Source: Gracilibacillus halotolerans
GTDB lineage: Bacteria > Bacillota > Bacilli > Bacillales > Amphibacillaceae
Reading direction: 5' to 3'
NCBI RefSeq assembly: GCF_014206945.1
Contig: NZ_JACHON010000014.1
Coordinates: 1-64,000, forward strand
Length of the DNA: 64,000 nt
In this document: one piece after another, positions 27,287-35,327 of the stretch
Position numbering within the stretch: the stretch's first letter is position 1
Layout: every line of letters starts with the position of its first letter
The notes under the pieces: model-generated
The model's database searches: none
What the model was told of the DNA's origin: nothing
What the model saw: only the letters and a program-made list of their open reading frames with translations
Made by a program: the position numbers and the translations under genes

Positions 27287-28447
27287 TTGGGTCTCATCGG
27301 ACGTAATGAAACGTGCTATTGTGGTTCAGGGAAAAAATATAAAAAATGTTGCTTGAAATATGATGAAAAACAACTGAATAAAGGAATTATACCTAAGCCA
27401 GCTAATGAAGCTTTCGATATTGCTAGAACATCGCATAACATTCAGGCTGGTATAAGAGAACTAGCTTTAGCACAATTGGAGCAGATCATAATCTGGCTCT
27501 CCAAAAAACATGTTCAACCACATCTTATTCAAGTGAATTCCAAGGATTTATATGAGTTATCTCAAACAGACGATATGGTGGAGCATTATTTACATATCAA
27601 TAGAGAAGTACTACTTGCTCAAGGAAGTCCAAACATGCATTTGGAACTTCAATTAATAAGAGAAAGAGCAGAAACTTTTCCATCTCTAACAAAAAATGAG
27701 CGTACCCTTATACGAACAATAGCAGAGGCGAATATTGGTGAGTTTCTATTATTAGGAGATGCACATACGGCGGATTATAGTGCAATGAAGATATTAACTG
27801 AATTTTGTTATGAGGCGATCAAGGAAGGAATACCAGATAGAGAAAACCTGATTAGCGCAATTCTGTATGTTGATTCCGATGGAGAAAATAATGAGAAGCT
27901 TGTTAATTGGGAATTAGGTTATGTGGACGATGATGAACCTGTCGATACAATTTGGATAGAGTGGGAGGCACTTGACGAACTAAATGATGAATATCGAAAA
28001 TACGCTCACTCTTTACATGGTTTGGAGGAAGACTCAAAGGATGAATTGGCTACAGCGATGTATTTAGAAAAAACATTGCCTTACAAATCTAAAAATCATA
28101 TCTCCTATCGTGGCTTAATTATGACCTATACGAGTATTTTGGAAAGGGAACTTAAGAAGCTCATTGAATCAAAGGAAGGGTCTATCCCTGAAGACTGGAT
28201 GATGAAAAAAATAAATGACTATATATTGAAACATCCTCTAACTTACTTAGAAAATGTAAATAACTTGTATGAACAGCTCGAAAATATTCGCCGGATTCGC
28301 AATAAAGCCGCTCACGGTGAGAAGATTGATTACGAAGACTTTGAGATTGTTAAAGACTTGCTCATTGACCAACAGCTGATGGAGTTTATATCATGGGCAA
28401 AAGTGGAGCTTGAGGATTTAGAAGTAGACTCCAAATTAACTGATTGA
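27287..28447 (+). CDS. SEC-C metal-binding protein with a HEPN-like C-terminal region
   Basis: 386 residues from the TTG at 27287, with AGAAAGG about 9 nt upstream; this start gives MGLIGRNETCYCGSGKKYKKCC, the usual beginning of SEC-C proteins (four Cys bind zinc). A GTG at 27278 is the alternative. The middle is alpha-helical. Near the C-terminus, helices around ILERELKKLIES and YEQLENIRRIRNKAAHGE resemble HEPN domains, including an R-x4-H motif (RNKAAH, about R338-H343). HEPN R-x4-6-H proteins are often RNases, so an RNA-related role is possible but inferred. A monocistronic gene followed by a terminator. Confidence 0.72.
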   Translation: MGLIGRNETCYCGSGKKYKKCCLKYDEKQLNKGIIPKPANEAFDIARTSHNIQAGIRELALAQLEQIIIWLSKKHVQPHLIQVNSKDLYELSQTDDMVEHYLHINREVLLAQGSPNMHLELQLIRERAETFPSLTKNERTLIRTIAEANIGEFLLLGDAHTADYSAMKILTEFCYEAIKEGIPDRENLISAILYVDSDGENNEKLVNWELGYVDDDEPVDTIWIEWEALDELNDEYRKYAHSLHGLEEDSKDELATAMYLEKTLPYKSKNHISYRGLIMTYTSILERELKKLIESKEGSIPEDWMMKKINDYILKHPLTYLENVNNLYEQLENIRRIRNKAAHGEKIDYEDFEIVKDLLIDQQLMEFISWAKVELEDLEVDSKLTD

Positions 28448-28452
28448 AGAGC

Positions 28453-28490
28453 AAAGACCTTGGAATTTGAAATGATTCCAAGGTCTTTTT
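28453..28490 (+). terminator. Terminator of the SEC-C gene
   Basis: 14-bp perfect stem AAAGACCTTGGAAT/ATTCCAAGGTCTTT (28453-28466 with 28475-28488), 8-nt loop, then TTTT, 6 bp after the stop codon. Confidence 0.92.
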
Positions 28491-28601
28491 TATGTTAATT
28501 AACCAAAAATATTCATCAAGTTTATGACTACTATTATTTGTGCGATTGGTTAAAAAAATACATTAAAAAGATGGCGGAGAAAGCGTATATGCTACATTAT
28601 A

Positions 28602-29135
28602 TTATTCGAAAGAAATGGAGACTGGATAGTCCAATGAAAAGTCAAAGTCATCCCAGTCAAATACATTTAGAGTGAGCTCTAAGTCTTGTTCTAGAGCAGG
28701 GAAATCATGTCCCTCAAACTCCATGAAGGATAATTTAGCATCTGCTATTTTACCTGGTGCTACTTCTTGGCTCATACTTAAAATAGTTTCATCTACCATT
28801 TTACCGTCAGCTGATACTGAATCTGCTTGAACCTCAAGCGTTCTATCCGTCTTGTTTTCTACTTCAAATACAACCTCAATAGAATTTCCGAAAATGTCAT
28901 CTTCTATCTTTTCAATACGAAGTAAGGTAATGCTAACATTTTCATCATCTGCAATTGATTGGTTAATGTCTTGTGTCTCTGTGCCAGAATCTTCTTCCAC
29001 TTCATTTGTTTCTTCAGTAGTAGTTTCTTCTTGGTCATTATTAACAACTTCACCTTCAACACTTTCTGATTCTGAACAAGCTACTAATGTTACTGCGAAT
29101 ACAATTGTTATAAATAAAAATAATATCTTTTTCAT
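28602..29135 (-). CDS. Secreted lipoprotein with a DUF5067/DUF4352-like immunoglobulin fold
   Basis: 177 residues. Lipoprotein signal peptide with lipobox LVAC (about 17-20), then an acidic Glu/Thr-rich linker, then a beta-sandwich of about 110 residues (NVSITLLRIEKIEDD, IEVVFEVENKTDRTLEVQADSVSADG, SMSQEVAPGKIADAKLSF). This resembles the DUF5067/DUF4352 group of extracytoplasmic lipoproteins whose role is not established. AGGGGGAA precedes the ATG. It is a lone gene; no terminator was clear. Confidence 0.72.
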   Translation of the reverse strand: MKKILFLFITIVFAVTLVACSESESVEGEVVNNDQEETTTEETNEVEEDSGTETQDINQSIADDENVSITLLRIEKIEDDIFGNSIEVVFEVENKTDRTLEVQADSVSADGKMVDETILSMSQEVAPGKIADAKLSFMEFEGHDFPALEQDLELTLNVFDWDDFDFSLDYPVSISFE

Positions 29136-29303
29136 TATAAATTTCCCCCTATGTTTTTGTTTCTTTTTTTCTTTCTCCTATTTCGCACAAATCTAATAAG
29201 GGAAAGCTACATAAAATAGCCTTCCCCAGAATTATTATAGTATTATTTTACTACTATTTAAAACTTAATTGCTTATAACTTTTTAACTACTTACAAAAGG
29301 TAA

Positions 29304-29334
29304 AAATGCTGCAATAATTATTATCGCAGCATTT
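29304..29334 (-). terminator. Terminator of the GH120 gene
   Basis: Stem AAATGCTGC/GCAGCATTT (29304-29312 with 29326-29334) extended by an AT-rich inner stem; T-rich on both sides, so it may work for both strands. 21 bp past the stop of the GH120 gene. Confidence 0.8.
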
Positions 29335-29355
29335 TTGCTCTATGAGGTAAGTTAC

Positions 29356-31278
29356 TTAACCCCAAATTTTTATCATGTTCTTGCCTGCTTTTAAGTTTGC
29401 AATTGGGCCTAGGACACTTTTACCTTCTTTTTGAGTTCCTAATAGATCTGTATTTAGAATAACGTCACTTCCATCAGGATTTTCAAATTCTGCATCTGAC
29501 AGTCGTGTTCTTTCTAATGTATCTGTCTCATGAATATCGCCTAAGAAGCTCTCGAAATTCTCTGGAAGCTCGATAGAAAGATAAACTTCTTTTCCTTTAT
29601 CAATTATCTCGACTTCAGGATTGAATTGCTTATCCTCTAATTTCACTTCTTCCCTTTCAAAGGCTTCAGCGCCATGGAAATAAGCGTTTTGGTTAATATA
29701 AACCGGCTGCTCAACTTTGTTAAAGACTTCATGGTCTCCCTCTTCTTCATGGACCTTTTCGATATATTCATCAAGGGAAGTTGTATACCCATTGAATTGA
29801 GCTGTACCTACTCTGTCGATGCCTTCTTTCCCAACAAATATATTGTTAAAGAAACGATCATCTCCACCATAAACAGGTGCAAATCCTGCTATTTCCGTAC
29901 TATGTGGTACATGGTATGGTGTTGAGCGATCCAACATCTTAAAGTGAGCCATTTTACCAGCAATTAAGTTATTAATATATGCTCCACCTTGCGCGTGATT
30001 ATCTAACGCATAGTCTGCTGTGAAAATGTTATGGTCGAAAATAAATGGTCCGCTTGTTACTTCTACAAATAAATCTCGACTGTTGCGATAGTAAATATTT
30101 TTACTTACTCTTGTTCCTTGGATTTGCCAATCTAGCCACGTACCTAAGGAACAATCATGAATTCGGTTATTATGGATTTGTACATCAATCGCTGCATGTA
30201 ATTTAATACCGGCGATTTCATGTCCGTAAAATTCACGTTTAATACCAATGTTGTAAATATGGTTATTATAAATTTCACTGAATATACAACCTAAATGACC
30301 AACGATTGCGTTTTGACCACAATCATAAATAACGTTGTTGCGAATAATATGAGACCCAACTCTTTCTTTCGTCCATCCCGCATGCTGTGCAGCAAAGACA
30401 GTTTCAATCTGATAGTGGTAGCCAGGCTTATCTTTTCTGACCGTACGGAAATTTTGTCCTGTCGAAGCTTCTTTTCCGATACTAATTGCACTACATTTCG
30501 AATCGTGAATAATATTATCTTCAATAATCCAGCCTTTACTCCAATGTGGACCAATTAATCCTGGTTGGTCTGCAGTTGGTGGTGTCCAAGGTGTTGCAGC
30601 TTGGGCCATTTCAAAGCCTCTTACTGTAATGTAGTCGAGACCTGTTTCTTCCGGATAAAAGCATGCTTTCCGAACATTAATTTCAACTAATTCTTCGTTA
30701 GGATTAGAGTCGTGAAAATTAGCATAAATGGTTGTATTCTTTTCGTCCACTTCTGCATACCAGAGATATTTTGTTTGCTCTGGATTGACAACAGATACAG
30801 TTGTTCTTGTCCAATGATCGTATGTTTCTGTTTTTACTTCAGGATTCTTTAGTTGTTCTAGTTCCTCTGCTTCATAAAAAGACATGCCATTTAGATAAAC
30901 ATCACCAAGATGTCTGCCTGGGTTATAAACGACCCAATCGCCGAAAAGCTCCTCTTTATATGGATTATAGTCTCCGAAAAATTCATTTGGTAATACGACT
31001 TTCCAAATGGAGCCTTCTACTAATTCCCAATCTTTTATTTGCTCAGAACCTTTAATAACAACTTTTTCACCTTCTGCAGCTTGGTACGTAATCCTTCTGC
31101 GATCACTTAGTCCGCCGTGCTTTGGTTTCACCCATTCACGATATTCTCCTTCATGGACAATAATCGTATCTCCTGCAACTGCCACTGAAGCCGCTCTATT
31201 AATCGTTAAAAATGGATCTTGCTTTGTTCCTTGTCCGTTATCTGAACCATTTTTCGCTACATGATATTCTAGTCCCAT
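29356..31278 (-). CDS. GH120 beta-xylosidase (right-handed beta-helix)
   Basis: 640 residues from ATG 31278, which has AAAGGAGG 7 nt upstream; a frame starting at 31314 reads through that ribosome binding site. The sequence closely follows Thermoanaerobacterium XylC, the founder of GH120, from EYHVAKNGSDNGQGT through IGKEASTG, HIIRNN and IHDCSLGTWLDW. The XylC catalytic pair Glu353/Asp382 matches Glu354 in YGHEIAG and Asp383 in WLDW. No signal peptide, so a cytoplasmic enzyme removing xylose from xylo-oligosaccharides. It is transcribed divergently from an AraC regulator. The match is from memory of the family, not a search. Confidence 0.88.
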   Translation of the reverse strand: MGLEYHVAKNGSDNGQGTKQDPFLTINRAASVAVAGDTIIVHEGEYREWVKPKHGGLSDRRRITYQAAEGEKVVIKGSEQIKDWELVEGSIWKVVLPNEFFGDYNPYKEELFGDWVVYNPGRHLGDVYLNGMSFYEAEELEQLKNPEVKTETYDHWTRTTVSVVNPEQTKYLWYAEVDEKNTTIYANFHDSNPNEELVEINVRKACFYPEETGLDYITVRGFEMAQAATPWTPPTADQPGLIGPHWSKGWIIEDNIIHDSKCSAISIGKEASTGQNFRTVRKDKPGYHYQIETVFAAQHAGWTKERVGSHIIRNNVIYDCGQNAIVGHLGCIFSEIYNNHIYNIGIKREFYGHEIAGIKLHAAIDVQIHNNRIHDCSLGTWLDWQIQGTRVSKNIYYRNSRDLFVEVTSGPFIFDHNIFTADYALDNHAQGGAYINNLIAGKMAHFKMLDRSTPYHVPHSTEIAGFAPVYGGDDRFFNNIFVGKEGIDRVGTAQFNGYTTSLDEYIEKVHEEEGDHEVFNKVEQPVYINQNAYFHGAEAFEREEVKLEDKQFNPEVEIIDKGKEVYLSIELPENFESFLGDIHETDTLERTRLSDAEFENPDGSDVILNTDLLGTQKEGKSVLGPIANLKAGKNMIKIWG

Positions 31279-31400
31279 TATACTTCCTCCTTTACAATTT
31301 CCAACTATCTTCATTATAGTTAAGAGAAAGAACTATTACTATTCAAATAATCGTATATGATTGGACAATATTCGTGTTTTAATAAGGAGGATTTGCAGCG

Positions 31401-32156
31401 ATGGCGTTTTTTGAACATCATGGAATAGACGATAAAGAAGTGTTTCACGTATCTCATCTACAAAATTTTGACTTTCCCCTCCACTTTCATCATGCGTATG
31501 AATTAATTATTGTCAATGAAGGCCAGCTAACCGTTACAATTGACCAACGAAAGTATACAATGAATCAAAATGACGTTGCTTTTGTGTTTAATAATCAAAT
31601 GCATGGATTTCAGACGGTGAAGCAATCGGATATATCGATTGTTATTTTCTCTCCAGAGATTATTGGTCACTTTTTCATGAACTATAAAGGAGTAATTCCA
31701 GAAAATAATGTGATGCATATTGACCATCTCCCAAATTTGTCTGAGCTCGATTCGATTTATCAACAGAAGGGATTTCTCTATCAACTTTGTGGACAATTAG
31801 TAAATCAGACGGAATTCATTCCTGTTGAATATTCAACTAAAACGAAAGTGTTACATAAAATCCTTTTCTATGTGGGTAAACATTTCAGTACGGATTGCAC
31901 GCTAAAAAAAATTGCGAAAGAACTCCAATACGACTACGCCTATATTTCCAAGTTATTTGTGCAAATGATGAACATGACGTTCACTGAATATCTGAACCAT
32001 TACCGAATATCCCAGGCGTGTTATTTATTGAGAAACAGTCCACAATCGATTACGGAAATTGCCTTTAATTGCGGCTATGATAATTTAAGGACATTTAATC
32101 GAAACTTTAAAAAGGTAACCAATCAATCGCCGACTACCTATCGTGAATTGTCGTGA
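31401..32156 (+). CDS. AraC-family regulator, probable activator of the GH120 gene
   Basis: 251 residues. N-terminal cupin sensor (about 15-95, FPLHFHHAYELIIVNEGQL, with the histidines usual for this fold) and C-terminal AraC double helix-turn-helix (about 155-250: LKKIAKELQYDYAYISKLFVQ and ITEIAFNCGYDNLRTFNRNFKKVTNQSPTTYR). AAGGAGG precedes the ATG. The 122-bp gap to the divergent GH120 gene should contain its operator. The effector is presumably xylose or a xylo-oligosaccharide (inference). Confidence 0.85.
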   Translation: MAFFEHHGIDDKEVFHVSHLQNFDFPLHFHHAYELIIVNEGQLTVTIDQRKYTMNQNDVAFVFNNQMHGFQTVKQSDISIVIFSPEIIGHFFMNYKGVIPENNVMHIDHLPNLSELDSIYQQKGFLYQLCGQLVNQTEFIPVEYSTKTKVLHKILFYVGKHFSTDCTLKKIAKELQYDYAYISKLFVQMMNMTFTEYLNHYRISQACYLLRNSPQSITEIAFNCGYDNLRTFNRNFKKVTNQSPTTYRELS

Positions 32157-32200
32157 AAAATTTTTGCTTGAATTAACACTTCCAATAAATTTTCTTTTTG

Positions 32201-32238
32201 AGTACCTGGTTATCGTGGATAGATACCGGGTACTTTTA
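32201..32238 (+). terminator. Terminator after the AraC gene
   Basis: 13-14-bp stem AGTACCTGGTTATC / GATACCGGGTACT (32201-32214 with 32222-32234), followed by TTTTAT. 44 bp past the stop codon. Confidence 0.75.
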
Positions 32239-32300
32239 TGTATAAGGCATTTATCGCTTTGTTACACTTTTTTTGGATTAAAATTCAAACTTTTTATGAA

Positions 32301-32318
32301 TTGTTACATTGTTCACAA
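32301..32318. promoter_or_regulatory. Candidate Rex (NADH-responsive) operator upstream of cydA
   Basis: TTGTTACATTGTTCACAA is an 18-bp imperfect palindrome that keeps the outer TTGT/TCACAA arms of the Rex consensus TTGTGAA-N4-TTCACAA. B. subtilis cydABCD is repressed by Rex when the NADH/NAD+ ratio is low. It lies 132 bp before cydA. The core promoter was not assigned with confidence. Confidence 0.6.
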
Positions 32319-32404
32319 TAACTTCATAGAGTTTTACCAATATTGACATGTCTTTTTTTCATAATTCGTTCTAAAATTGATAATAACTAACACTATATGT
32401 GTGG

Positions 32405-32433
32405 ACACCAAGATAATTCACCATGATTGGTGT
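32405..32433 (+). other. Leader hairpin just upstream of the cydA ribosome binding site
   Basis: 7-bp stem ACACCAA/TTGGTGT with a 15-nt loop, ending 1 nt before AAGGAGG of cydA. No T-run follows, so it is not a terminator; it could affect mRNA stability or translation. Confidence 0.4.
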
Positions 32434-32449
32434 TAAGGAGGTTTTATAG

Positions 32450-33793
32450 ATGATGTTATTTGATGATCCGGTATTTGCTAGTAGATTTTTAACATTACTC
32501 ACTCTTTCGTTCCATATCATCTATGCAACCATTGGAGTAGGGGTTCCCCTCTTCATTATGATTGCTCAATGGATTGGGATTAAGAAAAATGATGATCATT
32601 ATATATTAATGGCTAGAAGATGGGCGAGAGGTTTCGTTGTTACCGTTGCAGTTGGTGTCGTAACTGGTACAATTATTGGCCTTCAATTGTCCTTATTATG
32701 GCCACGTTTTATGGAATTAGCTGGGCAAATTATTGCACTTCCTTTATTTATGGAAGTATTTGCGTTTTTCTTTGAAGCAATATTTTTAGGGATTTATTTA
32801 TATACTTGGGATAGATTTGAGGATCAACGTAAACACCTCTTACTCTTAATCCCAGTAGCAATCGGAGCACTTATGTCCGCGTTCTTTATTACAATTGTGA
32901 ACTCGTTTATGAACGCTCCACAAGGATTTGACCTTATTAATGGTGAGCTTGTGAACGCAAATCCAATTATGGCGATGTTTAACGCAGCAATGCCAACGAA
33001 AGTTGCCCATGTGGCGGTTACCGCTTATATGACGGTTGCTTTCCTACTTGCAGCGATTGCGGCGTTCCAATTAATCAGAGGCTCCAACCATGCCTATCAT
33101 AAAAAGGCGCTGAACTTAACAATGAAGGTTGGATTAATCTTTGCAATTGCAGCAGCTGTTATTGGTGACTTCTCAGGTAAATATTTAGCTGAGTACCAGC
33201 CTGAAAAATTAGCTGCAGCAGAGTGGCACTTTGAAACAGAAGAAGGAGCACCTTTAGTTCTCTATGGATACTTGGATGATGACAATGAAATCAAAGCTGC
33301 TATTCGTATTCCATTTGCACTAAGTGTACTAGCATTTGGTGATCCATTTGCAGAAGTAATTGGATTAGAGGAATTTCTACCAGAGGAATCTCCACCTCTT
33401 ATCATTCATTACTACTTTGACACGATGATTACTATTGGAATGTTTATGATATTCCTTTCATTGTTGTATTGGATAGGTAAGACAAGAAACTGGGCGTTTA
33501 TCCAGTCTACTTGGTATCGTTGGCTCATCGTTCTAGGAGCACCACTATCCTTCTTAGCAATACAAGCTGGTTGGTGGATGGCAGAGGTTGGACGACAACC
33601 TTGGATTCTCCGTGGAATAATGACGGTAGAAGAAGCTGCTACAACAAGTGATTATGTTGGTTTAATGTCGATATTCTTCCTACTGCTATATATCATTTTA
33701 GGAGTTGGTACAGTCGTTGTTCTTCGTAAAATCTTTAAAAATAACCCGGTTGAGAATGAATTGGCTTCAACTCAAGGCGGTGATAGCAAATGA
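32450..33793 (+). CDS. cydA: Cytochrome bd quinol oxidase subunit I
   Basis: 447 residues, nine predicted membrane helices. Typical motifs: SRFLTLLTLSFHIIYATIGVGVPLF (haem-ligand histidine), GQIIALPLFMEVFAFFFEAIFLGIYLYTWDRF, and the terminal WWMAEVGRQPWILRGIMTVEEAATTS. The periplasmic Q-loop is short, as in Firmicute bd oxidases. With CydB it reduces oxygen to water with electrons from menaquinol and low proton leakage, giving high-affinity respiration. AAGGAGG lies 8 nt before the ATG; a second ATG follows directly. The stop overlaps cydB by four bases (ATGA). Confidence 0.95.
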   Translation: MMLFDDPVFASRFLTLLTLSFHIIYATIGVGVPLFIMIAQWIGIKKNDDHYILMARRWARGFVVTVAVGVVTGTIIGLQLSLLWPRFMELAGQIIALPLFMEVFAFFFEAIFLGIYLYTWDRFEDQRKHLLLLIPVAIGALMSAFFITIVNSFMNAPQGFDLINGELVNANPIMAMFNAAMPTKVAHVAVTAYMTVAFLLAAIAAFQLIRGSNHAYHKKALNLTMKVGLIFAIAAAVIGDFSGKYLAEYQPEKLAAAEWHFETEEGAPLVLYGYLDDDNEIKAAIRIPFALSVLAFGDPFAEVIGLEEFLPEESPPLIIHYYFDTMITIGMFMIFLSLLYWIGKTRNWAFIQSTWYRWLIVLGAPLSFLAIQAGWWMAEVGRQPWILRGIMTVEEAATTSDYVGLMSIFFLLLYIILGVGTVVVLRKIFKNNPVENELASTQGGDSK

Positions 33794-34821
33794 CACTTGA
33801 AATTGTAGGTATGACGGTTCTATGGACATTTTTATTTGGATATATCATTGTCGGTGCGATTGATTTCGGTGCTGGGTTCTTTAATGCTTTTAGTATCATT
33901 ACAAAGAAACAGCATATCTTGTCGAATGTTATTCAGCGTTACCTGTCACCTGTCTGGGAAGTCACCAACGTATTCTTTGTGTTTTTCTTCGTAGGTATTG
34001 TTGGTTTCTTTCCGCAAACTGCATACTATTTCGGTACTATTTTTCTTATACCGGGTAGTATTGCATTGATTCTTTTAGCAATTCGAGGCTCTTATTATGC
34101 GTTTGAAACGTATGGTAATAGAGGGCACAAAGGGTACGCATTTATGTACGGATTATCGGGGCTTCTTATTCCAGCTTCTCTCTCCATCGTTTTGACAATT
34201 GCACAAGGTGGATTTGTTTCGATGGAGAATGGTAATCCTACTCTCGATTACTATGCTTTATTTACGAGTCCATTATCTTGGTCCATTGTTGTACTGAGTA
34301 TCATTGCCGTGCTTTACATTTCTGCGGTGTTTTTAACTTGGTATGCGAATAAAACTGGTGATGAAAAAGCTACCGGTCTAATGAGGAAATATGCGTTAAT
34401 ATGGGCGCTGCCGTTAATTATCGCAGCTAGTGGGATTATTTATGAACTAAGATTCCATAACCCAGCGTTTTATAATCAAATTCTAGATTTATGGTGGATG
34501 TTCGGCTTGTCATTCCTACTGTGGATAGCAACCGTATTGCTTATCTGGAAGCGAAAAAAATATGGTCTTGCGGTATGGCTATTGATTATACAGTTTGCGC
34601 TTGCGTTTTATGGATATGGAATTTCTCATTTCCCATATCTCCTATATCCTGAATTGACTGTATACGAAGGATTTACGAATCAGGCGATGGCCATCTCATT
34701 GATCGTGACATTTGTTCTTGGTTTTGCATTACTAATTCCTTCACTCTATCTTTTATTTAGACTGTTCTTATTCGATAAGAGATATGTGCAGGGAAAGAAG
34801 CCAAAGGAGGGAGATAATTAA
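33790..34821 (+). CDS. cydB: Cytochrome bd quinol oxidase subunit II
   Basis: 343 residues with about eight to nine membrane helices. Starts MTLEIVGMTVLWTFLFGYIIVGAIDFGAGFFNAF, the family signature near the N-terminus, and contains LSPVWEVTNVFFVFFFVGI and FGLSFLLWIATVLLIWKRK. It is the structural partner of CydA. Overlaps cydA by four bases and its stop overlaps the cydS start (TAATG), so the three are translationally coupled. Confidence 0.95.
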   Translation: MTLEIVGMTVLWTFLFGYIIVGAIDFGAGFFNAFSIITKKQHILSNVIQRYLSPVWEVTNVFFVFFFVGIVGFFPQTAYYFGTIFLIPGSIALILLAIRGSYYAFETYGNRGHKGYAFMYGLSGLLIPASLSIVLTIAQGGFVSMENGNPTLDYYALFTSPLSWSIVVLSIIAVLYISAVFLTWYANKTGDEKATGLMRKYALIWALPLIIAASGIIYELRFHNPAFYNQILDLWWMFGLSFLLWIATVLLIWKRKKYGLAVWLLIIQFALAFYGYGISHFPYLLYPELTVYEGFTNQAMAISLIVTFVLGFALLIPSLYLLFRLFLFDKRYVQGKKPKEGDN

Positions 34822-34916
34822 TGAATGATTTCCTCATGTTTGTTGCTCCCTTTCTCGTTCTCTTTGGTGCATTAGGATTAGCTTTTTGGATCGCCTTTAG
34901 GAACAAAGAAGATTAA
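34821..34916 (+). CDS. cydS: Cytochrome bd small subunit CydS
   Basis: 31 residues, MNDFLMFVAPFLVLFGALGL then a charged end (RNKED): a single membrane helix. AAGGAGGGA lies 10 nt before the ATG, which overlaps the cydB stop, and a terminator follows directly. Geobacillus bd oxidase contains a 33-residue CydS in this same gene position that covers the haem region of CydA. Size, single helix and placement support the call; sequence similarity is weak at this length. Confidence 0.85.
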   Translation: MNDFLMFVAPFLVLFGALGLAFWIAFRNKED

Positions 34917-34920
34917 AACA

Positions 34921-34960
34921 AAGACACTGAATCGGTTTATATCGATTCAGTGTCTTTTTA
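34921..34960 (+). terminator. Terminator of the cydABS operon
   Basis: 14-bp perfect stem AAGACACTGAATCG/CGATTCAGTGTCTT (34921-34934 with 34943-34956), 8-nt loop, then TTTA. It begins 5 bp after the cydS stop. Confidence 0.93.
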
Positions 34961-34994
34961 AGTTATATGCATTTCTTGTTTCGTTTTTATGGAT

Positions 34995-35139
34995 GAACAT
35001 GGGATTGTGGGTGCCGAATATCAGATTCCTACCTCTGAAAATGGGATTGTTACATTTAACATTAGATTCTTACATTTGAAAATTTGATTGTTACATCTAA
35101 CATTAGATTCTTATACTTGAACATGGGATTCTCACATGT
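34995..35139. repeat. Degenerate tandem array C1, seven units of 20-21 bp
   Basis: Units with core GAACATNRGATT (and TAACATTAGATT) start at 34995, 35016, 35037, 35057, 35078, 35098 and 35119 (spacings 21, 21, 20, 21, 20, 21). The reverse complement gives AATCTAATGTT/AATCTGATATTCGG, the core of array A. It begins 38 bp after the cydABS terminator. Confidence 0.82.
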
Positions 35140-35218
35140 ATTGTAAAATGTTCATACCATTTGTTTCGCTAACTGAGCTCTCCCGTGATACTCGTGGCAC
35201 AGGAAATTATACTAAATC

Positions 35219-35325
35219 GACTTATCCAATTTTAACGATGTGTTATCCCATTTTAGATTGACTTATCTGATTTTAGCACCGAGTTATCCCACTTTAACAC
35301 TAACTTATCCGATTTTAGCGGACTC
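35219..35325. repeat. Degenerate tandem array C2, five units of 20-21 bp
   Basis: Units with core TTATCCNATTTTARC start at 35222, 35243, 35263, 35284 and 35305 (spacings 21, 20, 21, 21), with ACTTATC and GTTATC forms alternating. It runs up to 3 bp from the cydC stop codon, so it lies in the convergent gap between cydS and cydC. Between C1 and C2 (35140-35218) nothing further was recognised. Confidence 0.82.
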
Positions 35326-35327
35326 TT

